Positions 1 through 8,319 of a stretch of 64,000 bases of DNA are shown here, piece by piece; the first letter of the stretch is position 1, and each line of letters starts with the position of its first letter. The notes under the pieces were generated by a model that did not search any database, was not told the DNA's origin, and saw only the letters and a list, made by a program, of their open reading frames with translations. A program made the translations under genes and the position numbers. Origin of the DNA: Stenotrophomonas rhizophila (GTDB lineage: Bacteria > Pseudomonadota > Gammaproteobacteria > Xanthomonadales > Xanthomonadaceae); contig NZ_CP007597.1 in the NCBI RefSeq assembly GCF_000661955.1, positions 3,438,031-3,502,030 on the forward strand, written 5' to 3'.

Positions 1-1
1 T

Positions 2-739
2 GAAGCCGGCCACGGCGACCTGGGCATGATCACCGAAGACGACGTGGTGCTGGCCCTGTCCTACTCGGGCGAGTCCGACGAACTGCTGATGCTGCTGCCG
101 GTGCTCAAGCGCCAGGGCAACCGGCTGATTGCCATGACCGGCCGCCCGCAGTCCAGCCTGGCGCAGGCCGCCGACGTCCACCTGGACGTCAGCGTGCCCG
201 CCGAGGCCTGCCCGCTGGCGCTGGCCCCCACCTCCAGCACCACCGCCTCGCTGGCCATGGGCGATGCGCTGGCCGTGGCCCTGCTGGACGCACGCGGCTT
301 CACCGCCGACGACTTCGCCCGCTCGCACCCGGCCGGCAGCCTCGGCCGCCGCCTGCTGCTGCACATCACCGATGTGATGCACAGCGGCGAGGAGCTGCCG
401 CAGGTGGACGCCGACGCCAGCCTCAGCGAGGCCCTGCTGGAAATGAGCCGCAAGCGGCTGGGCATGACCGCCGTGGTGGACGCCGACCAGCGCCTGATCG
501 GCCTGTTCACCGACGGCGACCTGCGCCGTGCGCTGGACACCGAGCTGGACGTGCGCAGCGCGAAGATCGCCGAGGTGATGACCCGCAACCCGCGCACCAT
601 CGGCGCCGACCAGTTGGCCGCCGAGGCCGCCCGGCTCATGGAGACCCACAAGATCACCGGCCTGATGGTGGTGGACGGCCAGGGAAAGCTGGTCGGCGCG
701 CTCAACATTCATGACCTGTTGCGGGCGCGGGTGGTTTAA
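2..739 (+). CDS. kdsD: Arabinose-5-phosphate isomerase KdsD, 5' end outside window
   Basis: Interconverts ribulose 5-phosphate and arabinose 5-phosphate, the first step of KDO synthesis for lipopolysaccharide, in the cytosol. The reading frame is open from base 2, so the true start lies left of the window; 245 residues are visible. Seen: the C-terminal part of the SIS sugar-isomerase domain (SYSGES; the signature HPAGSLGRRL) followed by two CBS domains, the second ending with the stop. The gene is followed by kdsC and the lpt genes, the standard KDO/LPS export cluster. The internal ATG at 26 lies inside the SIS domain and is not the start. Confidence 0.93.
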   Translation, partial: EAGHGDLGMITEDDVVLALSYSGESDELLMLLPVLKRQGNRLIAMTGRPQSSLAQAADVHLDVSVPAEACPLALAPTSSTTASLAMGDALAVALLDARGFTADDFARSHPAGSLGRRLLLHITDVMHSGEELPQVDADASLSEALLEMSRKRLGMTAVVDADQRLIGLFTDGDLRRALDTELDVRSAKIAEVMTRNPRTIGADQLAAEAARLMETHKITGLMVVDGQGKLVGALNIHDLLRARVV

Positions 740-784
740 ACCACAGTTGCCTTCCTCCATTCAGCCACGACCTGCCCCCTGCCG

Positions 785-1333
785 ATGCCCTATTCCCCGT
801 TGCCCGGTTTCCCGTCCCACCTGCATGCCGTTGCCGGCCGCATCCGGCTGGCCTGTTTCGACGTGGACGGCACGCTCACCGATGGTCGGCTTTACTACGA
901 CCGTGACGGCAACGAGAGCAAGGCGTATTACGTGCAGGACGGACTTGGCCTGAAACTGCTGCAGCAACACGGCATCCACCCGGTGTTGATCACCGCGCGC
1001 AACAGCCTGTCGGCACAGAAGCGCGGCGCGGACCTGGGCATCGACACCCAGATCGCGGTGGGCGACAAGCTGGCCAGCGTACGCGCGCTGTGCGCCACCC
1101 ACGGCATCGGGCTGGACCAGGTCGCCTTCATGGGCGACGACCTGCCCGACCTCGCCCCGCTCTGCGCGGTAGGCTTGGCGGTGGCACCGGCCAATGCCCA
1201 TCCCTGGATTGCCGAGCGCGTGCACTGGCAGACCCGCAGCGATGGCGGCCGTGGCGCCGCCCGCGAGCTGTGCGACGTGCTGCTGGCCGCACAGGGCCAC
1301 GTGGACGCGGTACTGGCGAGGTTCGGCGCATGA
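785..1333 (+). CDS. kdsC: KDO-8-phosphate phosphatase KdsC
   Basis: Cytosolic HAD-superfamily phosphatase that removes the phosphate from 3-deoxy-D-manno-octulosonate 8-phosphate. 182 residues, a normal family length. Seen: HAD motif I FDVDGT with Asp26 and Asp28, motif II around ITAR, and motif IV GDDLPDL near residue 117; there is no cap domain, as expected for this tetrameric family. It starts 45 bases after kdsD, and its stop overlaps the lptC start (ATGA), so the two are probably translationally coupled. Confidence 0.95.
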   Translation: MPYSPLPGFPSHLHAVAGRIRLACFDVDGTLTDGRLYYDRDGNESKAYYVQDGLGLKLLQQHGIHPVLITARNSLSAQKRGADLGIDTQIAVGDKLASVRALCATHGIGLDQVAFMGDDLPDLAPLCAVGLAVAPANAHPWIAERVHWQTRSDGGRGAARELCDVLLAAQGHVDAVLARFGA

Positions 1334-1890
1334 ACTGGCGCACCGTCCTGGGGGGCCTGCTGCTGGTGGCTGCCGTGCTCAGCGGCTGGTCGCTGCTGCG
1401 TCACCGCGACAAGCCGGCCGCGCAGGCCACCGACGACGGCAGCAAGGATTACGTGCTGCACGACTTCCAGATCATCGCGCTGGATGAGCAGGGCAAGGAA
1501 TCCACCACCCTGCGTGCGCCGTTGCTGGAGCGGTCGCGCAACGACGAAACGATGAGCATCACCACCCCGCTGTTCCTGTTGCCCGACCAGGACGGCAACC
1601 ATTGGGAACTGCGCAGCGACACCGGCTGGGTCAGCGCCAAGGGCGACCAGCTCAAGCTCGCCGGCAACGTCAGTGGCGACAGCCCCAAGGTGGCCAACGT
1701 GCCGCCCACCACCTTCCGTACCGACCACCTGGATGTGTTCCCCAAGGAAAACCGGGCCAAGACCGATGCGCTGGTGACCATGACCCGCCCGGGCATGACC
1801 CAGTCCGGCGTGGGGTTCGAGCTGGATTCCAAGAACAAGACTTACCATTTCCTGAGCCAGTCCAAGGGCCGCTACACGCCCCAACGCTGA
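1330..1890 (+). CDS. lptC: LPS export protein LptC
   Basis: Single-pass inner-membrane protein that accepts LPS from LptBFG and passes it to LptA. 186 residues from the ATG at 1330. A longer open frame extends upstream, but the ATG overlapping the kdsC stop is followed at once by the expected N-terminal membrane anchor (residues 5-23). The rest is a periplasmic beta-jellyroll of the LptC/DUF1239 family. Assignment rests on size, topology and position between kdsC and lptA; sequence conservation in this family is low. Confidence 0.9.
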   Translation: MNWRTVLGGLLLVAAVLSGWSLLRHRDKPAAQATDDGSKDYVLHDFQIIALDEQGKESTTLRAPLLERSRNDETMSITTPLFLLPDQDGNHWELRSDTGWVSAKGDQLKLAGNVSGDSPKVANVPPTTFRTDHLDVFPKENRAKTDALVTMTRPGMTQSGVGFELDSKNKTYHFLSQSKGRYTPQR

Positions 1891-2034
1891 GCCGGTGCAG
1901 CCGCAGGCGACGTCCCCTGGACCGGCGCCGCTGCACCGCCCCACCCGCCGGCCAGGCGCCTGCCTGGCCAATGCCCCCCTTACCCCGTGGCCTTTTCGGC
2001 TGCGCCCCCTTCTCCGGCAGGACAGACTCCCTTC

Positions 2035-2589
2035 ATGAAGATCCTATTTGCAGCCGCCTGCGCGATCAGTCTTCTGGTCCCCACCTTCGCCGCCAGCGCG
2101 AAGTCCACCGACCGCAACCAGGACATGACCATCGACGCCGGCGCCCAGTCGGGCACCCTGGTCGGCGATGGCAAGACCACCCTGTCCCAGGGCGTGGTGA
2201 TCACCCAGGGCACGCTGGACCTGCGCTCGTCCGACGCCGAGATCTACATGAAGGACGGCGAGGCGGTGCGCGCGGTGTTCACCGGCAAGCAGGCCAAGCT
2301 CAAGCAGCAGCTCGATGACGGCAGCTGGATGGACGCCAGCGCCGACCGCATCGACTACGACATCAAGTCCGAGGTGCTGGTGATGACCGGCAACTACCAC
2401 GTCAAGAGCGCGCGCGGCACCAACGCCGGCCAGAAGATGACCTACAACACCCGCACCGGCGAAATGAACAGCGGCGGCGACGGCACCCGCGTGCGCACCG
2501 TGATTCCGCCCAAGAACAAGACTGCGGCGCCCGCTGCGGCCACGCCGGCCGCCAAGACCACCGTCCCCACTGCCGGGAGCAAGAAGTAA
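2035..2589 (+). CDS. lptA: LPS transport periplasmic protein LptA
   Basis: Periplasmic bridge protein that carries LPS to the outer membrane. 184 residues from the ATG at 2035, chosen because it is followed by a clean Sec signal peptide ([15 protein letters not shown], cleavage probably after ASA); the upstream ATG at 1987 would put 16 extra residues ahead of the signal. The mature part is an OstA-type beta-jellyroll, and the tail is rich in Ala, Thr and Lys. The TAA stop overlaps the lptB ATG by one base. The 144 bases between lptC and lptA hold no gene. Confidence 0.92.
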   Translation: MKILFAAACAISLLVPTFAASAKSTDRNQDMTIDAGAQSGTLVGDGKTTLSQGVVITQGTLDLRSSDAEIYMKDGEAVRAVFTGKQAKLKQQLDDGSWMDASADRIDYDIKSEVLVMTGNYHVKSARGTNAGQKMTYNTRTGEMNSGGDGTRVRTVIPPKNKTAAPAAATPAAKTTVPTAGSKK

Positions 2590-3308
2590 TGCTCGTCGCC
2601 AAAGGCCTGCGCAAGCGCTACAAGCAGCGCGAAGTGGTCAAGGACTTCGGTCTGACCCTGGAAGCCGGTGAAGTGGTGGGCCTGCTGGGCCCCAACGGTG
2701 CCGGCAAGACCACCTGCTTCTACATGATCGTCGGCCTGGTCGAAACCGACGCCGGCAGCATCGTGCTGGACGGCAAGGACATCACCGGCGACCCGATGTA
2801 CACCCGGGCCAAGCAGGGCGTGGGTTACCTGCCGCAGGAACCGTCCGTATTCCGAAAGCTGACCGTGGCCGACAACATCCGGCTGGTGCTGGAGCTGCGC
2901 GAGGACCTGGACAAGGCCGGCCGCGAGGCCGAGCTGAATTCGCTGCTGGACGAGCTGCAGATCGGCCACGTGGCCGACCAACTGGGCGCCAGCCTGTCCG
3001 GCGGTGAACGCCGGCGCTGCGAAATCGCCCGCGCGCTGGCCGCCCGGCCGCGCCTGATCCTGCTCGATGAGCCCTTCGCCGGCGTGGACCCGATCTCGGT
3101 CGGCGAGATCCAGCGCATCGTCACCCACCTCAAGCAGCGTGGCATCGGGGTGCTGATCACCGACCACAATGTGCGGGAAACCTTGGGAATCTGCGACCGC
3201 GCGTATATCCTCAACGAAGGCAGCGTACTGGCGCAGGGGGCACCAGAGGCGATTCTGGCCAACGCCGATGTCCGTCGCGTCTACCTTGGGGACACCTTCA
3301 AGCTCTGA
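2589..3308 (+). CDS. lptB: LPS export ABC transporter ATPase LptB
   Basis: ATPase subunit that powers LPS extraction with LptF and LptG, on the cytosolic face of the inner membrane. 239 residues. Seen: Walker [10 protein letters not shown] (34-42), signature LSGGE (near 136), Walker B LILLDEPF (near 156) and the switch histidine in TDHNV. Overlaps lptA by one base (TAATG). lptF and lptG are not in this window, as is usual because they lie elsewhere in most genomes. Confidence 0.97.
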   Translation: MLVAKGLRKRYKQREVVKDFGLTLEAGEVVGLLGPNGAGKTTCFYMIVGLVETDAGSIVLDGKDITGDPMYTRAKQGVGYLPQEPSVFRKLTVADNIRLVLELREDLDKAGREAELNSLLDELQIGHVADQLGASLSGGERRRCEIARALAARPRLILLDEPFAGVDPISVGEIQRIVTHLKQRGIGVLITDHNVRETLGICDRAYILNEGSVLAQGAPEAILANADVRRVYLGDTFKL

Positions 3309-3349
3309 CGCCCGGCCGCTGCGGCGCCTTCCCTTCGTTCGGCACAGGC

Positions 3350-4789
3350 ATGAAAGCACGGCTGCAGACATCGCTGGGACAACAACTGGTCATGACGCCG
3401 CAGCTGCGTCAGGCGATCAAGCTGTTGCAGATGTCCAGCGCCGAGCTGGAGCTGGAAATCGCCGAGGCGGTGGAAACCAACCCCCTGCTGGACTGGGCCG
3501 AGAACGCCGAGCCCGCCCTGGAAGTGGCGCCCAGCGACGACGAGCGCCCGCCCACTCCCACCGACACCCACAGCGACGGCGAGCACCAGGCCTCGGCCAG
3601 TGAAGACTGGGCCCCGGGGGAAGGCGACTGGAGCAGCGGCAACAGCGGCGGCTCGTTCGACGATGACGACAACGGCAGCGCCGCCGAGCGCGTGGCCGAC
3701 ACCGACAGCCTGGTCGACCACCTGCTCTGGCAGCTGCACCTGTCGCACCTGTCCACGCGCGATCGCAGCATCGGCGCCGCACTCATCGACGCGTTCGAGG
3801 ACGACGGTTACCTGCGCGAGCCTCTGTCGGCCATCGCAGAGACCCTGCTGCCGGCCATTCATGCCAATGACGCCGAGATCCTCACGGTGCTGCACCAGAT
3901 CCAGCGCTTCGACCCGATCGGGGTCGGCGCGCGCACCCTGGGCGAATGCCTGCGGCTGCAGCTGGACGTGCTGTGCCCGGACACTCCGGGCCTGGCGCTG
4001 GCCCGGCGCATCGCCGATGGCCCGCTGGAGCGGCTGCCGCGCAGCGGCGTGGCCGGGCTGGCGCACGAACTGCGGGAACCGGTGGCCGAGGTGGAGGTGG
4101 CCGTGCAGCTGCTGCGCACGCTGGACCCGCGCCCGGGCACCCAGATCGGCGAGCTGGCCCATGACAGCTACGTGGTGCCCGACTGCGTGGTCTGGCGCCA
4201 GAACGGCGTCTGGCGTGCGGCGCTGGCCAGTCATGCCGGGCCCAAGGTGGTCATCCACCGCGGCTACGAACAGATGATCCGCCGCTGCGGCGAGGCCGAC
4301 GCCGGCTACCTGCGGGCGCACCTGCAGGAAGCGCGCTGGCTGCTCAAGGGCCTGGAGGCACGCGGGGAAACCCTGCTGCGGGTGATGCGCAGCCTGCTGC
4401 AGCAGCAGGCCGCGTTCCTGGAGTTCGGCGAACAGGCGCTGCGCCCGCTCACCCTGCGCGAGGTGGCGGCCGAACTGGGCCTGCACGAATCGACCATTTC
4501 CCGGGCGATCGCGCGCAAGTACGTGCGTACCCCGCGCGGCACCCTGGCACTGCGCAGCTTCTTCGCCTCGGGCATCGACACCGACAGTGGCGGCGAAGCG
4601 TCCAGCACTGCCATCCAGGCCATGATCCGGCGCCTGATCGACGACGAGAACCCGCGCAAGCCGCTTTCTGACGCCAAGCTGGCTGACCTGCTCAAGACCT
4701 CGGGAATACCGGTAGCGCGGCGCACCGTGGCGAAGTATCGTGAGGCCATGAACATTTCCGCCTCGCACGAACGGGTACGAATCGCCTGA
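3350..4789 (+). CDS. rpoN: RNA polymerase sigma-54 factor RpoN
   Basis: Alternative sigma factor that recognises -24/-12 promoters and needs an enhancer-binding ATPase. 479 residues. Seen: the glutamine- and leucine-rich region I (residues 1-50, with QQLVMTPQLRQAIKLLQ), an acidic region II (about 60-125), the core-binding and helix-turn-helix domain, and the RpoN box ARRTVAKYR (456-464). Position after lptB and before hpf-ptsN is the classical rpoN neighbourhood, in which the downstream PTS genes are functionally linked to nitrogen and carbon control. Confidence 0.97.
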   Translation: MKARLQTSLGQQLVMTPQLRQAIKLLQMSSAELELEIAEAVETNPLLDWAENAEPALEVAPSDDERPPTPTDTHSDGEHQASASEDWAPGEGDWSSGNSGGSFDDDDNGSAAERVADTDSLVDHLLWQLHLSHLSTRDRSIGAALIDAFEDDGYLREPLSAIAETLLPAIHANDAEILTVLHQIQRFDPIGVGARTLGECLRLQLDVLCPDTPGLALARRIADGPLERLPRSGVAGLAHELREPVAEVEVAVQLLRTLDPRPGTQIGELAHDSYVVPDCVVWRQNGVWRAALASHAGPKVVIHRGYEQMIRRCGEADAGYLRAHLQEARWLLKGLEARGETLLRVMRSLLQQQAAFLEFGEQALRPLTLREVAAELGLHESTISRAIARKYVRTPRGTLALRSFFASGIDTDSGGEASSTAIQAMIRRLIDDENPRKPLSDAKLADLLKTSGIPVARRTVAKYREAMNISASHERVRIA

Positions 4790-4844
4790 CGCACCGCGCC
4801 CGGCGGAAAGGTTCATTGGCTCATCCGAACAAAGGAGAAACCCG

Positions 4845-5162
4845 ATGCGCATCGAGACGTTTGGCAAAGACGTAGAAGTCACCCCGGCCCTGCACGAGTA
4901 CGTGGAAACCAAGCTGCAGCGCCTGGGCAAGCACTTCGACCAGCACTGCGAGGTGCGGGTCACCCTGGAGCTGCGCAAGAACGAACACCACGTCGATGCC
5001 AGTGCCAACGTCCCCGGCCAGACCCTGCACGCCGAGGCTGGCGGTCAGACCATGTATGCCGCGATCGATATCCTGGCCGACAAGCTGGACCGCCTTGTGA
5101 TCAAGCACAAGGAGAAAAAACAGCAGCACGCGCCGCTGCCAGTGGGCGACAATGACGACTGA
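4845..5162 (+). CDS. hpf: Ribosome hibernation promoting factor HPF
   Basis: Binds the 30S subunit in stationary phase and promotes inactive 100S ribosomes. 105 residues, the short form without the long-HPF C-terminal dimerisation domain. The beta-alpha-beta fold is recognisable from the N-terminal MRIETFGKDVEVTPALHEYV and the C-terminal helix with DKLDRLVIKHKEK. A good ribosome binding site (AAGGAG) lies 9 bases before the ATG. The gene sits between rpoN and ptsN as in most proteobacteria. Confidence 0.95.
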   Translation: MRIETFGKDVEVTPALHEYVETKLQRLGKHFDQHCEVRVTLELRKNEHHVDASANVPGQTLHAEAGGQTMYAAIDILADKLDRLVIKHKEKKQQHAPLPVGDNDD

Positions 5163-5183
5163 CGTCCTCGTTCTTCCCCTGAC

Positions 5184-5636
5184 ATGCCCTTGACTGATCT
5201 CCTGGCGGCCGTGCGCACGCAAGTGTTGCCGGCCGCCGATCGCGACAGCGTCCTGCATGCCGCCGCCCGGCTGCTGGCCTGCCGCGAAGCCAATGCCGAC
5301 CTGATCTACCAGAACCTGTGCCAGCGCGAGCAGCTGGGCAGCACGGCGATCGGCCACGGCATTGCCATTCCACACGGTCGCGCGCCGTTGCTGGAGCGCC
5401 CGCGCGGCGCCCTGCTGCGACTGGAACGCCCGGTCGAATTCGGCGGCGACGAACCGGTGGACCTGGTGTTCGCCATTGCCGTCCCGGCCCATTACACCCA
5501 TCAACACCTGATGCTGCTGTCAGAGCTGGCCGAGTTGTTTTCCGAGCCGGACATCCGCCAGGCGCTGCGCGAAGCGCGCGACGGCGAAGCACTGCGCCAG
5601 GTCATCGAATTTCCCCCGCCGGCGAGTGCCGCATGA
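5184..5636 (+). CDS. ptsN: Nitrogen PTS EIIA component PtsN
   Basis: Regulatory phosphocarrier of the nitrogen PTS, acting on potassium, nitrogen and phosphate control rather than sugar uptake. 150 residues. Seen: the phosphorylation site motif AIPHGR, with His64 as phospho-acceptor, in a mannitol/fructose-type EIIA fold. The TGA overlaps the hprK ATG (ATGA). The dedicated EI(Ntr) and NPr are absent here; the EI and HPr further downstream may serve it (inference). Confidence 0.95.
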   Translation: MPLTDLLAAVRTQVLPAADRDSVLHAAARLLACREANADLIYQNLCQREQLGSTAIGHGIAIPHGRAPLLERPRGALLRLERPVEFGGDEPVDLVFAIAVPAHYTHQHLMLLSELAELFSEPDIRQALREARDGEALRQVIEFPPPASAA

Positions 5637-6583
5637 ATACCAGCATCACCGCGCGTGAGCTGTTCGAACAGCAGCGCGACCGCCTGGCCCTGCGCTGGGT
5701 GGCCGGGCAGCAGGGCGAGCGCCGCGAACTGGAAGCGGGCAACACCGTCTCGCGGCGGCCGTCGCTGGCCGGCTACCTCAACGCGATCTACCCCAACAAG
5801 GTGCAGATCCTGGGCACCGAGGAGCTGTCCTGGCTGGACTCGCTGGACTCGCGCCAGCGCTGGGAAACCATCGAGCGGATCATGCATTCGCACCCGCTGG
5901 CGCTGGTGATCACCCGCAACCAGGCCTGCCCGGAAGACCTGCGCGCGGCCGCCGACGAATCGCAGACCCCGCTGTGGATCTCGCCCAAGCGCGGCCACGA
6001 ACTGCTCAACCACCTGTCCTACCACCTGGCGCGCACGCTGGCGCCGCGGGTGATCCTGCATGGCGTGTTCATGGAGATCTACTCCATTGGCGTGCTGATC
6101 ACCGGCGAAGCCGGCTCGGGCAAGAGCGAACTGGCCCTGGAGCTGCTCAGCCGCGGGCACCGGCTGGTGGCCGACGACGCCCCGGAATTCACCCAGATCG
6201 CCCCGGACGTGCTCGACGGCACCTGCCCGGAACTGCTGCAGGACCTGCTGGAAGTGCGCGGCCTGGGCGTGCTCAACGTCCGCGAGATGTTCGGTGACAC
6301 CGCTGTAAAGAAGAACAAGTACCTTCGGCTGATCGTGCACCTGACCAAGCCCATGACCGAGCCCACCCCGCATGGTTACGAGCGCCTGACCGGCGATTCC
6401 GGCACCCGCCACGTGCTGGACCTGGACGTGCCGCTGATCACCCTGCCGGTGATGCCCGGGCGCAACCTGTCGGTGCTGACCGAAGCCGCCACCCGGCTGC
6501 ACATCCTGCGCACCAAGGGCATCGATCCTGCGGCGATGTTCATCGCCCGCCACAGCAACCTGTTGGAACGCCGAACGCCATGA
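5633..6583 (+). CDS. hprK: HPr kinase/phosphorylase HprK
   Basis: Phosphorylates and dephosphorylates Ser46 of HPr, coupling the PTS to metabolic state. 316 residues from the ATG at 5633. Seen: N-terminal DRTGG-like domain, P-loop GEAGSGKS (158-165), the following VADDAPEF stretch, and the HprK signature [17 protein letters not shown]. The start was chosen by its 4-base overlap with ptsN; an open frame continues upstream inside ptsN. Its substrate HPr, with Ser46 conserved, is encoded at 8048. Confidence 0.96.
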   Translation: MNTSITARELFEQQRDRLALRWVAGQQGERRELEAGNTVSRRPSLAGYLNAIYPNKVQILGTEELSWLDSLDSRQRWETIERIMHSHPLALVITRNQACPEDLRAAADESQTPLWISPKRGHELLNHLSYHLARTLAPRVILHGVFMEIYSIGVLITGEAGSGKSELALELLSRGHRLVADDAPEFTQIAPDVLDGTCPELLQDLLEVRGLGVLNVREMFGDTAVKKNKYLRLIVHLTKPMTEPTPHGYERLTGDSGTRHVLDLDVPLITLPVMPGRNLSVLTEAATRLHILRTKGIDPAAMFIARHSNLLERRTP

Positions 6584-7470
6584 ACACCCCCGCCTCCGCC
6601 CCGACCGCCGCCACCCTGATCATCGTCAGTGGCCTGTCTGGTTCCGGCAAGACGGTCGCACTGAAAACCTTCGAAGACCTCGATTACTACTGCTCGGACA
6701 ACCTGCCGATCAACCTGCTGCCGGACTTCGTGCGCAGCCTGCTGGCCGGCCATGATGCCGATGCACCGCGCCGCCTGGCCGTGGGCATCGACGTGCGCGG
6801 GCAGAGCGACCTGAGCCAGCTCTCGCACTGGCGCGAAGATGCGCTGGCGGCCGGCCTGGACGCGCAGCTGCTGTTCTTCGATGCCACCGACGAAACCCTG
6901 CTCAAGCGCTACGCCGACACCCGTCGCCGCCACCCGCTCAGCCAGCTGGGCCTGTCGCTGCCCGAAGCGATCGCGCGCGAGCGCGAACTGACCGCCCCGC
7001 TGCGGCGCGCCGCCGACGCGGTGATCGACACCACCACCCTCAACGTGCACCAGCTGCGCCGCAAGGTGGTCACCGAGTTCGCGCTGAACCATGGCAGCAA
7101 GCTGTCGCTGCTGTTCGAATCGTTCGCCTACAAGCGCGGCGTGCCGGCCGAAGCCGACTTCGTGTTCGACGCCCGGGTGCTGCCCAACCCGCATTGGGAC
7201 CCCGAACTGCGCCCGATGTCCGGGCGCGAGCGCCCCGTGCGCGAGTACCTGGACGCCCAGCCCGACGTGCAGCGCTATGCCGGCCAGCTGATCGACTTCC
7301 TGGATACCTGGCTGCCACGGCTGGGCAACGACACCCGCAGCTATGTCACCGTGGCCTTCGGCTGCACCGGCGGCAAGCACCGCTCGGTGTACCTGGCCGA
7401 ACGCATGGCCCGCCACGCCCGTGAGCAGGGCTGGCCGGAAGTGGCCACCTTCCACCGGGAACTGGATTGA
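6580..7470 (+). CDS. rapZ: RNase adapter protein RapZ
   Basis: In enterobacteria RapZ senses glucosamine 6-phosphate and delivers the sRNA GlmZ to RNase E. 296 residues. Seen: Walker A GLSGSGKT (18-25), the family motif [11 protein letters not shown], and the C-terminal [13 protein letters not shown] block that defines the RapZ/YvcJ family. It overlaps hprK by 4 bases. Whether a GlmZ-like RNA exists in this lineage cannot be told from the window. Confidence 0.95.
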   Translation: MNTPASAPTAATLIIVSGLSGSGKTVALKTFEDLDYYCSDNLPINLLPDFVRSLLAGHDADAPRRLAVGIDVRGQSDLSQLSHWREDALAAGLDAQLLFFDATDETLLKRYADTRRRHPLSQLGLSLPEAIARERELTAPLRRAADAVIDTTTLNVHQLRRKVVTEFALNHGSKLSLLFESFAYKRGVPAEADFVFDARVLPNPHWDPELRPMSGRERPVREYLDAQPDVQRYAGQLIDFLDTWLPRLGNDTRSYVTVAFGCTGGKHRSVYLAERMARHAREQGWPEVATFHRELD

Positions 7471-7526
7471 CGGCGTGCCTGGGCACCCGATTTGGAACAC
7501 AGAAATGTCGTTGGATTGGGTGCTGT

Positions 7527-7547
7527 GCGCGCGGAGGCGCTTTTTTT
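7527..7547 (+). terminator. Possible weak terminator after rapZ
   Basis: GCGC (7527-7530), a 6-base loop and GCGC (7537-7540) followed by seven T (7541-7547). The stem is only four base pairs, so the call is weak, although the T-run is unusual in this GC-rich sequence. It would separate the rpoN-rapZ operon from the EIIA-HPr-EI operon. Confidence 0.35.
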
Positions 7548-7572
7548 GCGGCCACTGGAGCACTTTGAAATG

Positions 7573-7598
7573 TCACCCGACCAACGGTCGGGTGCTAC
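7573..7598 (-). repeat. REP-like palindrome with CTAC end
   Basis: A palindrome built on CACCCGACC-AA-CGGTCGGGTG, ending in CTAC, that is GTAG on the minus strand. Same head and architecture as the other REP elements in the window but with a different stem. It lies in the 192-base gap between rapZ and the EIIA gene. Confidence 0.7.
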
Positions 7599-7662
7599 CC
7601 GGGATGGGCCGCGTGCAGCCTACCCCTACCCCCAATTCATGTTGACCTGTTAACGTTCGGGG

Positions 7663-8055
7663 ATGACCTGTGGCATTCTCCTCGTAACACACCCCGGCGT
7701 CGGCACGTCCCTGTTGGATGTGGCGACCCGGCTGCTGCGGCACCTGCCGCTGAAGACCGAAGCTTTCGAAGTACCGTTCGACGCAGACCTGGACGTCCTG
7801 CTCCCACTCGCCTCGGCCGCCTTGCGCCGGGTGGACAGTGGCCAGGGCGTGCTGATCCTGACCGACCTGTACGGCGCCAGCCCCAGCAATCTGGCCGGGC
7901 AACTGGCTCGTCTGGGCACCCCGGCTCGCCGGGTTTCGGCGCTTAGCCTGCCGATGTTGTTGCGGGTGATGAATTATCCGGAACAGGGACTGGATCAACT
8001 GCCTGCCACTGCCGCGGCAGGCACTCGCAATGGAGCGATTGTCGACGATGCTTGA
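7663..8055 (+). CDS. Mannose-type PTS EIIA protein, without a transporter
   Basis: PTS phosphocarrier of the mannose (EIIA-Man) family, 130 residues. Seen: phospho-acceptor His10 in LLVTHPGVG and the family motif LTDLYGASPSNLA. No EIIB, EIIC or EIID gene is near, so it is probably a regulatory end point of the phosphorelay rather than part of a permease (inference; this orphan arrangement is typical of many alpha-, beta- and xanthomonad proteobacteria). Its end overlaps the HPr start by 8 bases. Confidence 0.92.
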   Translation: MTCGILLVTHPGVGTSLLDVATRLLRHLPLKTEAFEVPFDADLDVLLPLASAALRRVDSGQGVLILTDLYGASPSNLAGQLARLGTPARRVSALSLPMLLRVMNYPEQGLDQLPATAAAGTRNGAIVDDA

Positions 8056-8317
8056 ACGTGAACTCACCGTATCCAACCGCCTGGGCCTGCACGCCCGCGC
8101 CACTGCAAAGCTGGTGCAGGAGCTGGCCCCTTTCCGCTGCAACGTGACCATGGCCGCCAAGGGCCGTGAGATCAACGCCAAGAGCATCATGGGCGTCATG
8201 CTGCTGGCCGCCGGCCAGGGCACCCCGGTCACCGTGCGCATCGACGGCGAAGACGAAGCCGCCGCGATGGACGCGGTGGTGGGCCTGTTCGAGCGGCGCT
8301 TCGACGAGGACAACTGA
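8048..8317 (+). CDS. ptsH: Phosphocarrier protein HPr
   Basis: Small cytosolic phosphocarrier. 89 residues when started at the ATG at 8048, the usual HPr length; an in-frame ATG at 8030 would add six residues and break the numbering. With this start the catalytic His is residue 15 (NRLGLHARA) and the regulatory Ser is residue 46 (INAKSIMG), the exact HprK target. The ATG lies inside the end of the EIIA gene, and ptsI follows after 2 bases. Confidence 0.96.
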   Translation: MLERELTVSNRLGLHARATAKLVQELAPFRCNVTMAAKGREINAKSIMGVMLLAAGQGTPVTVRIDGEDEAAAMDAVVGLFERRFDEDN

Positions 8318-8319
8318 CC